Translations under genes and position numbers: made by a program
In this document: piece after piece, positions 56,550-64,000 of the stretch
How the letters are laid out: each line of letters begins with the position of its first letter
Position numbering within the stretch: the stretch's first letter is position 1
Assembly (NCBI GenBank): GCA_947493585.1
Contig: CANLRI010000005.1
Location: 1-64,000 of the forward strand
DNA: 64,000 nt
Source: an uncultured Planococcus sp.
Lineage (GTDB): Bacteria; Bacillota; Bacilli; Bacillales_A; Planococcaceae
Reading direction: 5' to 3'
The notes under the pieces: model-generated
Told to the model about the DNA's origin: nothing
Seen by the model: the letters and a program-made list of their open reading frames with translations, nothing else
Databases searched by the model: none

Positions 56550-57722
56550 TTACAACATTTCGAAGACGCCGGCTGCGCCCATGCCGCCGCCGATGCACAT
56601 CGTAACGACGCCGAATTGTTTGTTCTGGCGTTTTAATTCGCTGAGCATGCGCAAAGTCAAAATCGAGCCTGTCGCGCCTAGCGGATGGCCGAGTGCGATG
56701 GCGCCGCCGTTCAAATTGATCTTGTCCATATCCAAGCCAAGTTCGCGGATGACGCCGAGTGATTGAGACGCGAAGGCTTCATTGAGTTCCCATACATCGA
56801 TATCATCTTTCGTCAGGCCGGCAAGTTTCAAGGCTTTCGGAATCGCGACGACCGGGCCGATGCCCATCACTTCCGGCGGAACGCCGCCTGTTGCGAATGA
56901 ACGGAATTTTGCAATCGGCTTAAGTCCAAGCGCTTCCGCTTTTTCACGGTCCATGACAAGCACGGCACCTGCTCCGTCAGAAGTCTGTGAAGAGTTGCCC
57001 GCTGTTACCGTGCCACGCGCCGAGAATGCTGCGCGCAGTTTATTGAGTGTCTGGATGGAGGTGCCGTGGCGCACCCCTTCATCCATTTCGAACATGAATG
57101 ATTTTTCCTGGTATTTATTCTGGCTATCGACATAGCGCTGGATCACTTCGACCGGCACGATTTCATCGACGAAATGGCCTTTTTCGATAGCCCTAGCTGC
57201 ATTTTCATGGGACCGGACCGCAAATGCATCCTGGTCTTCCCGGCTAACGCCGTATTGCGTCGCTACTTGTTCTGCCGTATGTCCCATGCTCATATAATAT
57301 TGTGGGGCGGTTTCTGCGATCTTGGCGTTCGGCCGCAGTACGTTGCCCATCATTGGCACCATGCTCATTGATTCAACGCCACCGGCAACAATCGCTTCAG
57401 CGTGGCCGACCATGATTCGTTCAGCAGCATAAGCGATCGACTGCAAGCCTGATGAACAAAAGCGGTTGACCGTGACAGCCGGCGTCGTATCCGGAAGGCC
57501 AGCCAGCGCCCCGATATTGCGGGCGATGTTCATCCCTTGCTCTGCTTCCGGCATCGCACAGCCCATGATCAAATCGTCTATCGGGCCGTCATATCCAGCC
57601 CGCTTCAATGTTTCCCGTACGACAAGTGCCCCGAAATCATCCGGGCGCACCGAGGCGAGAGAACCTTTTTTTGCTTTCCCGACCGGCGTTCTGGCTCCGG
57701 CCACAATTACTGCTTCGCGCAT
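56550..57722 (-). CDS. fadA: 3-ketoacyl-CoA thiolase
   Basis: 390 residues. Catalytic residues: Cys in TVNRFCSSGLQ (near 86-96), His in ALGHPLGATG (near 345-354), and Cys in TMCIGGGMG (near 375-383). Cleaves 3-ketoacyl-CoA to acetyl-CoA. ATG 57722 follows AGGAGGAAATGAT; the longer frame overlaps fadN and is not needed. 28 bases after fadN. Confidence 0.94.
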   Translation of the reverse strand: MREAVIVAGARTPVGKAKKGSLASVRPDDFGALVVRETLKRAGYDGPIDDLIMGCAMPEAEQGMNIARNIGALAGLPDTTPAVTVNRFCSSGLQSIAYAAERIMVGHAEAIVAGGVESMSMVPMMGNVLRPNAKIAETAPQYYMSMGHTAEQVATQYGVSREDQDAFAVRSHENAARAIEKGHFVDEIVPVEVIQRYVDSQNKYQEKSFMFEMDEGVRHGTSIQTLNKLRAAFSARGTVTAGNSSQTSDGAGAVLVMDREKAEALGLKPIAKFRSFATGGVPPEVMGIGPVVAIPKALKLAGLTKDDIDVWELNEAFASQSLGVIRELGLDMDKINLNGGAIALGHPLGATGSILTLRMLSELKRQNKQFGVVTMCIGGGMGAAGVFEML

Positions 57723-57750
57723 ATCATTTCCTCCTCTATCTAATCGGCGA

Positions 57751-60135
57751 TCAATTGCGTAATGGTTTCCCTTTAACAAGCATATGCTGCATGCGTTGCT
57801 GTGATTTCGGTTCAGCAACGAGGCTCAGGAAGGCTTCGCGTTCCAAATCGAGCAAATACTGCTCATCGACTTTCGTACCGTATGGCAGCTTGCCGCCCGA
57901 TAACACATAAGCCAGCTTCTTGGCGATTTTCATGTCGTGTTCGCTGATATAGCCGGACAATAGCATGCCTTCAGCTCCTAGCAGCATCGCGGCATAGCCC
58001 GCTTCCCCAGCAACCGGTACTTTTTCCCGTCTCGGCGCCTGGTAGCCATTATCATGGAGCGACAATGCCAATTGCTTCGCATCGTAGATCAAGTGGTCGC
58101 TATTGACGCTGATGCCGTCGACGAAATTCAGGAAGTTGTTTTCGCGTGCTTCGTCTGCCGATGTCGATACTTTCGCGGTCGCGATCGATTCGAATACGCC
58201 CGCTGCCAAGTTGACATAGTCAGCCGTGACATGATTCGGTAAACCTTTCAACTGTTTCATATACAATTCCTTGTTTCCGCCGCCGCCAGGGATAAGCCCG
58301 ACGCCCGCTTCGACCAAGCCCATATACGTCTCCATGGATGCCTGTACGCGTGCTGCCGGAAGAACCACTTCCGCCCCACCGCCGAGCGTCATGCCGAATG
58401 GTGCCGCAACGACCGGCTTCGAGCTGTATTTCAATTTCAGCATGGCGTTCTGGAAGGTGCGGATTGTCAAATCCAGCTCAAAGATATTATCATCTTGCGC
58501 TTCCATCAAAATCATGCCGAGGTTGGCGCCGACACAGAAGTTCTTGCCTTGGTTGCCGATGACGAGCCCTTTGTAGTTTTTCTCGACTTCGTCTACCGAG
58601 AAATTGATCATCTGCATGATGTCGAGCCCGATTGCATTTGAACGTGAATGGAATTCAAGCAATGCGATGCCGTCTCCAAGGTCGATCAAGCTTGCGCCGG
58701 AATTCGATTTGATGACGCCGTGCTTTTTCTTATAGCGTTTCAAATCGATCACTTTTTCATTGACTGGAACGGCCTGGTAATCAGAGCCGTCGAAATAATA
58801 CAGATCTCCGTTTTCTTCTTTATAGAAGGAATCAAAGCCTTTATCCACTAGCGCTTGTGCAAATGATGGCACTTCTAAGCCTTGTTCGGCCATTTTCTCT
58901 ATCGACTGCTTGACGCCGATTGCATCCCACACTTCAAACGGTCCTTGTTCCCATCCGAAGCCCCATTTCATGGCATTGTCGATAGCAACGATGTCGTCTG
59001 CAATTTCGCCGTGAAGCTGTGCGGAATAGACAAGTGTCGGAGCGAGGATGCTCCACAGCAATTCGCCTGTGCGGTCCTCTGCATAAACGAGCGTCTTCAT
59101 TTTCGCGGACAGGCCTTTTTGCTGTTTGGCCATTTCCTGTGAAGGCGTTTTCAATTTTTGCGCTGGGCGGTATTCCATCGTGTCTGGATCGAGCTCTAGA
59201 ATTTCTTTTTCTTTTTTCTGGAAAAAGCCTTGTTTCGCTTTGGCACCAATCCAGCCGTTTTCCACCATATTTTTCATGAAATCAGGCGTCTTGAAAACTT
59301 GTTGTTCTTCGCCTTCGGTTTGGTCGTAGACGTTTTTTGACACATGCATGAAGGTGTCGAGCCCGACGACATCCAGCGTGCGGAATGTAGCGGATTTCGG
59401 GCGTCCGATGAGCGGCCCGGTAACGGAATCAACTTCGCCGACCGAGTAGCCGCGATTTTGCATTTCGCGTACGGTAACGAGTAAGCCATATGTACCGATG
59501 CGGTTGGCGATGAAGTTCGGCGTATCTTTTGCCAAAACAACGCCTTTTCCTAAGCGGTCTTCGCCAAATTGCTGCATGAATTCAACGACTTCCGGTGCTG
59601 TCTTATCTGCCGGAATGACTTCAAGCAGTTTCAAATAGCGCGGCGGGTTGAAGAAATGGGTGCCGAGGAAATGTTTCTGGAAATCTTCCGAGCGCCCTTC
59701 TGACATCGCATTGATGCTGATTCCTGAAGTATTGGAGGAAATAATGGTACCAGGCTTTCTGACCGCATCCACCTTTTCATAAAGTGATTTCTTGATATCC
59801 AAATTTTCGACGATGACTTCGATGATCCAATCCACTTCGGATAGTTTCTCGAGATCGTCTTCTAAGTTGCCAGGCGTGATCAGCTGCAAGTTTTTCTTTT
59901 GTGTCAGCGGAGCAGGCTTTTGCTTCAATAGTTTTTGAGTAGCAGTCGCTGCAATCCGGTTGCGGACGGCTTTGTCTTCGAGCGTCAGCCCTTTCGCTTG
60001 TTCTTCTTGCGTTGCTTCTTTCGGGACAATGTCGAGCAGCATGACCGGAATTCCGATATTGGCTAGATGAGCTGCAATTCCAGATCCCATAACGCCAGAC
60101 CCGAGCACGGCTGCTTTTTTGATTTTATATGACAC
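57751..60135 (-). CDS. fadN: fused 3-hydroxyacyl-CoA dehydrogenase/enoyl-CoA hydratase
   Basis: About 794 residues. The N-terminal NAD-binding dehydrogenase begins AAVLGSGVMGSGIAAHLAN and carries SNTSGISINAM and HFFNPPRYLKLLEV (catalytic His near 145-150). A C-terminal hydratase domain (from about 480) has NFCVGANLGM and LGGGAEVVLPAARV. Order is reversed relative to E. coli FadB, as in FadN of Bacillus. GTG 60135 lies eight bases after AGGAGG; TTG 60141 is too close. Confidence 0.93.
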   Translation of the reverse strand: MSYKIKKAAVLGSGVMGSGIAAHLANIGIPVMLLDIVPKEATQEEQAKGLTLEDKAVRNRIAATATQKLLKQKPAPLTQKKNLQLITPGNLEDDLEKLSEVDWIIEVIVENLDIKKSLYEKVDAVRKPGTIISSNTSGISINAMSEGRSEDFQKHFLGTHFFNPPRYLKLLEVIPADKTAPEVVEFMQQFGEDRLGKGVVLAKDTPNFIANRIGTYGLLVTVREMQNRGYSVGEVDSVTGPLIGRPKSATFRTLDVVGLDTFMHVSKNVYDQTEGEEQQVFKTPDFMKNMVENGWIGAKAKQGFFQKKEKEILELDPDTMEYRPAQKLKTPSQEMAKQQKGLSAKMKTLVYAEDRTGELLWSILAPTLVYSAQLHGEIADDIVAIDNAMKWGFGWEQGPFEVWDAIGVKQSIEKMAEQGLEVPSFAQALVDKGFDSFYKEENGDLYYFDGSDYQAVPVNEKVIDLKRYKKKHGVIKSNSGASLIDLGDGIALLEFHSRSNAIGLDIMQMINFSVDEVEKNYKGLVIGNQGKNFCVGANLGMILMEAQDDNIFELDLTIRTFQNAMLKLKYSSKPVVAAPFGMTLGGGAEVVLPAARVQASMETYMGLVEAGVGLIPGGGGNKELYMKQLKGLPNHVTADYVNLAAGVFESIATAKVSTSADEARENNFLNFVDGISVNSDHLIYDAKQLALSLHDNGYQAPRREKVPVAGEAGYAAMLLGAEGMLLSGYISEHDMKIAKKLAYVLSGGKLPYGTKVDEQYLLDLEREAFLSLVAEPKSQQRMQHMLVKGKPLRN

Positions 60136-60153
60136 GAGCAAACCCTCCTATTT

Positions 60154-60171
60154 TGAATGAACACTCATTCA
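60154..60171. promoter_or_regulatory. FadR-type operator upstream of fadN
   Basis: TGAATGAACACTCATTCA, an 18-bp palindrome with perfect 7-bp TGAATGA/TCATTCA arms. It matches the Bacillus FadR (TetR-family) box TGAATGANTANTCATTCA. It lies between the promoter and the ribosome site, so the repressor would block fadN-A-E until long-chain acyl-CoA releases it. Confidence 0.85.
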
Positions 60172-60207
60172 TTTTATGGGTAAAAAAAAGAAATGCTTTC
60201 CTTCTCG

Positions 60208-60236
60208 TTCTTAGTGTAAATTATTTTTCCTATTTT
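60208..60236 (-). promoter_or_regulatory. probable promoter of the fad operon
   Basis: Minus strand -35 TTGCGA, 17-bp spacer, -10 TACACT, about 35-60 bases upstream of the FadR box. Coordinates to within a few bases. Confidence 0.45.
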
Positions 60237-60340
60237 CGCAATATTTAATCGGAAGATTTTTCTACTGCTTTTATCCAAGCGCTTGGAGAGAAAGCAAAAA
60301 AAGGGTAAGATTAAAAAGACTATTAGAAGGAGGCATTTTA

Positions 60341-60661
60341 ATGAAATCCCTAAAAACAACTGAACAGTTCAATGATACAATCCAAAACGGTGAACCGGTC
60401 ATCGTGAAATTCCAGGCTGGCTGGTGCCCTGACTGCACGCGCATGGACATGTTCATCGATCCGATTATCGAACAATACGACAACTACCAATGGTTTGATG
60501 TTAACCGCGACGAACTGCCGGAAATCGCAGAGCAATATGAAGTGATGGGCATTCCGAGCCTGCTGATCTTTAAGGACGGCGTAAAACAAGCACATCTCCA
60601 CAGTGCCAATGCCAAGACCCCCGCTTCTGTCATCCACTTCCTGGAGGAACAACAAGCTTAA
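60341..60661 (+). CDS. thioredoxin-family protein (WCPDC)
   Basis: 106 residues, thioredoxin fold. FQAGWCPDCTRMDMF near 24-38 has the CPDC active site, and VMGIPSLLIFKDG near 68-80 the cis-proline. A YtpP-like cytoplasmic thiol protein of unknown partner. GGAGG precedes the ATG. First of three short plus-strand genes possibly transcribed together. Confidence 0.87.
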   Translation: MKSLKTTEQFNDTIQNGEPVIVKFQAGWCPDCTRMDMFIDPIIEQYDNYQWFDVNRDELPEIAEQYEVMGIPSLLIFKDGVKQAHLHSANAKTPASVIHFLEEQQA

Positions 60662-60710
60662 AAGCGGAAACCCAAAATATTCACGAATACGATAAAGCAG
60701 AGGTGCCGAA

Positions 60711-61169
60711 ATGGATCCACAACAAGAAATTAAAGAGCTGCAAGACCTTGTGGCGTATTACCAAGACGTCATTTACAATATGTCGGCACCGATCATCCCG
60801 TCGATAGTTCCGAATACCATTCTCGTGCCGATTGCCGGGTATATCTTCCGCGACCGTTTCGAAACGATCCGGACGAAAGTACTCGATTACGCCGATAACC
60901 ACCGCGATACAGAAAAAGTTGTTTTTGACTTTACCGGCGTGACAATGCAAGATGTCCAGTCATTTGATTTCAATGAACTCGCACTCGAATTGACACAATT
61001 GAACAGTGCCTTGAAATTGATGGGATTGCGCGGAATTTATGTCGGCTTTAATCCGCGCTTTGTCAGGGAAATTGTTCATGCAGGCATTCATGTCGATTTG
61101 GAAGTGTATACGACTTTCCGCAGCGCCTTGCAAACTTTGCTCGATGAACGTGAAGCCAAGCTACGCTGA
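60711..61169 (+). CDS. STAS-domain protein, RsbR-like
   Basis: 152 residues: a short helical N-terminus (about 1-30) and a STAS domain (about 35-148). Related to the C-terminal domain of stressosome RsbR proteins (SAPIIPSIVPNTILVPIAG, FDFTGVTMQDV, RGIYVGFNPRFVREIVHAGI). The two phosphorylated threonines of RsbR are not kept: DT is DV, and the second is VREI. No N-terminal globin-like sensor. It may be a phosphorylation-independent or decoy stressosome partner; no rsb genes lie nearby. Confidence 0.8.
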   Translation: MDPQQEIKELQDLVAYYQDVIYNMSAPIIPSIVPNTILVPIAGYIFRDRFETIRTKVLDYADNHRDTEKVVFDFTGVTMQDVQSFDFNELALELTQLNSALKLMGLRGIYVGFNPRFVREIVHAGIHVDLEVYTTFRSALQTLLDEREAKLR

Positions 61170-61193
61170 CCCCTTTTAGAAGGAGGATGCATC

Positions 61194-61712
61194 ATGAAAG
61201 TGCTGCTGCCTTTTCAAGCAATGAACCAATACGCTGAACATGTTCCCCTCGCCTATCGTGCTTCTGCTTGCGGCCCTGTCACCGCCGCCTCTATTCTTCG
61301 CTATCACGAAGGTGTTGCACCGGGGATCGGCCCGCTTTATAAAATGCTTGGGACGACGCCAATCGGATTGAGCGCATTTTGCCTGATCCGGAGATTGAAG
61401 AAACTTACCGGGCCGCGCTATGACATCAAGCGGATTCGCTCGATCGAACACATTAAACAGCAGCTCGATGCCGGCTATCCGCTCGCTATGAAATTTGACC
61501 GTTATTTTTCAGTGCGCTGGCGCCAAAAGACTACTTTCGCTTATCATTGGGTTCCACTTATCGGCTATGAGGAAACGGCGGACGACTTGCTGCTGTTCAT
61601 TCACGACAACGGACAAAAAAACCGCCCGAGCAAACTACGGGCGGTTTCATTGCGCGAAAACCAGGGTGTATTGAGTTTCATCCAGATTTCACCGGTTTCA
61701 AAGCTTAAATGA
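61194..61712 (+). CDS. C39-like cysteine peptidase family protein
   Basis: 172 residues, peptidase C39-like fold. Putative catalytic Cys26 in ASACGPVTAASIL, His in AYHWVPLIGYE (near 117-127), and Asp/Asn in FIHDNGQ (near 134-140). No signal peptide or ABC transporter fusion, so not a bacteriocin exporter. Substrate unknown. AAGGAGG precedes the ATG. Its 3' end overlaps the convergent exonuclease gene by eight bases and also encodes that gene's terminator. Confidence 0.83.
   Translation: MKVLLPFQAMNQYAEHVPLAYRASACGPVTAASILRYHEGVAPGIGPLYKMLGTTPIGLSAFCLIRRLKKLTGPRYDIKRIRSIEHIKQQLDAGYPLAMKFDRYFSVRWRQKTTFAYHWVPLIGYEETADDLLLFIHDNGQKNRPSKLRAVSLRENQGVLSFIQISPVSKLK
61614..61645 (-). terminator. terminator of ypcP inside the C39-like gene
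   Basis: Minus-strand ACCGCCCG-tagtttgct-CGGGCGGT followed by TTTTTT. It lies entirely in coding sequence of the convergent gene, about 60 bases past the ypcP stop. There is no T-run on the plus side. Confidence 0.85.
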
Positions 61713-62583
61713 ATGATTTTTCTAAGAGCCTGGCGAGCAAGCGGAATTCCCTTTCGTCACATATCCTTACCAAATCAGAAGAATAATCCGGCACTGCAAT
61801 TTCCTCAAGTGCCACATCAAGCTGGAGGTCATCTTTGATGACCGCCAGTTTTTTCGATAGCGCGAGCATATCCTGATGCTCTTCGATTTTCTTTTTCTGT
61901 GCTGGTTTCAGTTCTTCCAGATGTTCCAACACGCCTTCAACCGAACCATAGCGCTGGATCAATTGGAGCGCCGTCTTCGGTCCGATGCCTTTGACGCCCG
62001 GATAGCCGTCGCTCGGGTCGCCCATAAACGCTTTCACATCGGCGAACTGCTCCGGCAAGATGCCATACTCTTCCCCGAACCGTGCATCGGTATAAAGATC
62101 ATAGATATGAAAGCCTTTTTTCATGAAGGCAATCTTGACCGATGGGTTCAATAGCTGAAGCATGTCTTTATCACCGGTGATGATCGTATAATCTGCCTCG
62201 TCCGGCCATTTTTTCGTGAACGATCCGATAAAATCATCTGCTTCGATGCCCTTTTCTCCGTAGTTTTTCCATCCGAGAAGCTCGGACACTTCACGCGCCT
62301 GGTCAAATTGATGCACCATATCTTCAGGCGGCGCCGGCCGGTTGGCTTTATAGCCGTCGAACATCTCGGTGCGGAAGGTATGCGCGCCCATGTCCCAGCA
62401 TACGGCGATATGGGTTGGCTTCATCAATGATTTAGCGGTAAGTACGTGGCGCGCGAATCCTTGAACACCATTTGTGGCGAGTCCACTTTCGGTGCGGAAA
62501 AATTGCCCGACGCCTGCTGTTGCAAAATATGAACGGAACAACACGGCCATTCCGTCTACAAGCATAATATGTGGTTTTTCCAA
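61705..62583 (-). CDS. ypcP: 5'-3' exonuclease (YpcP, FEN-like)
   Basis: About 292 residues, the free-standing homologue of the PolA N-terminal nuclease. IMLVDGMAVLFRSYF at the start, EADDFIGSF and ITGDKDMLQLL (acidic metal ligands, near 115-140), then FMGDPSDGYPGVKGIGPKTALQLI (helix-hairpin-helix, near 180-205). Removes RNA primers and flaps. TTG 62583 is chosen: GGGGGGAG lies seven bases before it, whereas ATG 62613 has none. Confidence 0.92.
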   Translation of the reverse strand: MEKPHIMLVDGMAVLFRSYFATAGVGQFFRTESGLATNGVQGFARHVLTAKSLMKPTHIAVCWDMGAHTFRTEMFDGYKANRPAPPEDMVHQFDQAREVSELLGWKNYGEKGIEADDFIGSFTKKWPDEADYTIITGDKDMLQLLNPSVKIAFMKKGFHIYDLYTDARFGEEYGILPEQFADVKAFMGDPSDGYPGVKGIGPKTALQLIQRYGSVEGVLEHLEELKPAQKKKIEEHQDMLALSKKLAVIKDDLQLDVALEEIAVPDYSSDLVRICDEREFRLLARLLEKSFI

Positions 62584-62638
62584 AAAAACTCCCCCCTTCA
62601 ACACGATTTCCATTATCCATTATACGCGACTTTCCATA

Positions 62639-62672
62639 GAAAAAGGGTGCCGGACTTCCGGCACCCTTTTTT
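62639..62672 (-). terminator. terminator after the BCCT gene
   Basis: AAAAAGGGTGCCGGA-agt-CCGGCACCCTTTTTC; T-run on the minus strand. Confidence 0.9.
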
Positions 62673-62677
62673 ATAAT

Positions 62678-64000
62678 TTATCGTTTGCGCTTGATTGCTT
62701 TGTATTCAAGATTCAAGGCTTTATAGAACGACGCCATCATCAATAGCATGATGAATGAGAACGGGAAGGCGGCGATGATTAATGCCGTCTGCAAGGACCC
62801 GAGTCCGCCTGCAAAGAGCAGGATGACCGCGATGGTCGATTGTGCAATCCCCCACGTTAGCTTCACGGCGTTCGCTGGATCCAAAGATCCGTTTGAGCTT
62901 TGCATGCCGAGAACAAACGTTGCCGAATCGGCAGATGTGATGAAGAAGGTCGAAATGAGCAAGACTGCAACAACCGACAACAACATGCCGAGCGGCAGTT
63001 CATTGAACACCGCAAACAAAGTTTCCTCTGTCAATAATCCAGTCAAATCGACGCCGCTGCTTTGCACATCGATTGCCGTAGTACCAAATGCTGCGAACCA
63101 GATAAAGCTGATAAACGTCGGAATAAGCAAGACGCCAAACAGGAATTCACGAATGGTCCGGCCTTTGGAAACGCGGGCGATGAAAATCCCGACAAACGGT
63201 GACCAAGAAATCCACCAAGCCCAATAGAAGATGGTCCAGCCATCGATCCATGAACGATTTTCCCCGTCAATCGGAGCTGCACGGAAACTCATATTGATCA
63301 AGTTCTGGAAATAGTTACCGAGTGAATCGGTGAACATATTGAAAATTAACAAGGTCGGCCCGAGAATGATAACTAAGATCAGCAATGTAATCGCAAGTAC
63401 CATATTGGTATTTGACAAATACTTGATCCCTTTGCTGATGCCTGACCAAGACGATGCCATGAACAGCACAGTGACAACTGCGATGATGATGATTTGCGTG
63501 ATCAGGCTATCTCCTGGAATGCCGTCAAACAAATACGCGAGCCCTCCGTTGATTTGGATAGCACCGAAGCCAAGAGTTGTCGCAACGCCGACTGCTGTCG
63601 CAAATACAGCGATAACATCGACCAACACACCCCATGGGCCTTTCATACGGTCGCCGAACAATGGGCGAAGCGTCGAAGAAATAAGCCCCGGCTCGCCTTT
63701 ACGGAATTGGAAGTATGCCAGTGATAACGCAACTACTGCGTAAATCGCCCATGCATGGATGCCCCAGTGGAAAAATGTAAAACGCATGGATTCCCGGAAC
63801 GCTTCCTGAGATCCCGGCTCAGCTGTCGCCGGGTCGATCGCGAAATGCGAAAGCGGCTCTGCCGCACCCCAGAATACGAGCCCGATACCCATGCCCGCTG
63901 AAAACAGCATCGCAATCCAAGTTGCAAATGAATATTCCGGCTTGTCCGTATCTTTCCCTAAACGAATTTGTCCCATTGGACTGACAAGGAAGTACAAGCA
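62678..64000 (-). CDS. BCCT-family transporter, 5' end cut by the window edge
   Basis: At least 440 residues; the frame is open to the right edge. The first visible residues correspond to the second membrane helix region, so 50-60 N-terminal residues are missing. Signatures: [21 protein letters not shown] near the visible start, and the choline/betaine box [30 protein letters not shown] in the middle. Na+-coupled uptake of glycine betaine or a related osmolyte (OpuD type) is likely; substrate not proven. In keeping with a salt-tolerant organism. Confidence 0.9.
   Translation of the reverse strand, partial: CLYFLVSPMGQIRLGKDTDKPEYSFATWIAMLFSAGMGIGLVFWGAAEPLSHFAIDPATAEPGSQEAFRESMRFTFFHWGIHAWAIYAVVALSLAYFQFRKGEPGLISSTLRPLFGDRMKGPWGVLVDVIAVFATAVGVATTLGFGAIQINGGLAYLFDGIPGDSLITQIIIIAVVTVLFMASSWSGISKGIKYLSNTNMVLAITLLILVIILGPTLLIFNMFTDSLGNYFQNLINMSFRAAPIDGENRSWIDGWTIFYWAWWISWSPFVGIFIARVSKGRTIREFLFGVLLIPTFISFIWFAAFGTTAIDVQSSGVDLTGLLTEETLFAVFNELPLGMLLSVVAVLLISTFFITSADSATFVLGMQSSNGSLDPANAVKLTWGIAQSTIAVILLFAGGLGSLQTALIIAAFPFSFIMLLMMASFYKALNLEYKAIKRKR

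Noticed and set aside
61194..61712. Bacteriocin-processing peptidase
   Set aside because: The C39-like fold lacks an ABC transporter fusion, and there is no precursor peptide with a double-glycine leader nearby.

Overview
The window reads as chromosomal DNA of a low-to-moderate GC Gram-positive bacterium of the Bacillales, most likely Planococcaceae (Planococcus-like). This rests on three things. Gene content and order follow Bacillus subtilis loci. Signals are Gram-positive: strong AGGAGG ribosome sites, TTG/GTG starts, intrinsic terminators, and S-box and L-box riboswitches. There is also a heavy load of Na+-coupled transporters, as in salt-tolerant marine or soil members. I see no prophage, insertion sequence, CRISPR array, tRNA or complete rRNA gene.

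Layout. (1) 1-3 kb: promoter and leader of an rRNA operon that leaves the window to the left, then a DMT transporter, an MgtC-like protein and a CDF metal transporter. (2) 3-9.9 kb: an iron-type alcohol dehydrogenase and the arginine/proline-to-glutamate route (gudB, rocD, rocA), with a divergent RocR-like regulator that lacks the sigma-54 contact loop. (3) 10-18.4 kb: yugI, a large membrane protein of unknown function with a sigma-region-4-like N-terminus, an NSS transporter, a small Xre-type regulator, yugE, patB, a cyclophilin lipoprotein and an MFS pump. (4) 18.6-24.4 kb: the complete seven-gene Mrp Na+/H+ antiporter operon. (5) 24.4-41.7 kb: the yui/yum/yut/yun housekeeping neighbourhood (pepA, yuiD, yuiB, yuiA, Nudix, NDH-2, yutM, yutI, yuzD, yutJ, yuzB, yutF, yutE, yutD, yunD-E-F). 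Interleaved are a MetPS-like Na+/amino-acid transporter and an NhaC-family transporter under a lysine riboswitch. (6) 41.8-47.1 kb: the suf iron-sulfur operon, with a Fur/PerR-like palindrome at its promoter. (7) 47.3-57 kb: a probable unannotated small gene, a lipoprotein, a DAACS symporter, metNPQ under a SAM riboswitch, yusF-yusE, gcvH and a frameshifted yusI. (8) 54.7-60.2 kb: the fadN-A-E beta-oxidation operon with a FadR-type operator. (9) 60.3-64 kb: a thioredoxin, a STAS protein, a C39-like peptidase, a 5'-3' exonuclease and a BCCT transporter cut by the right edge.

How it works together. Amino-acid catabolism (Roc/Gud) and fatty-acid oxidation feed central metabolism. NDH-2 and the Suf/YutM/YutI iron-sulfur proteins support respiration. 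Mrp and the possible Na+/H+ exchangers keep a sodium gradient that the NSS, DAACS and BCCT carriers can spend on amino-acid and osmolyte uptake. Methionine and lysine transport are controlled by their own riboswitches.

Main points worth a second look: the degenerate RocR-like activator; the membrane protein with a sigma-4-like head; the riboswitch-assigned lysine transporter; several non-ATG starts that fit a ribosome site (CTG, ATC, ATT); terminators folded into coding sequence; and the single-base frameshift in yusI.
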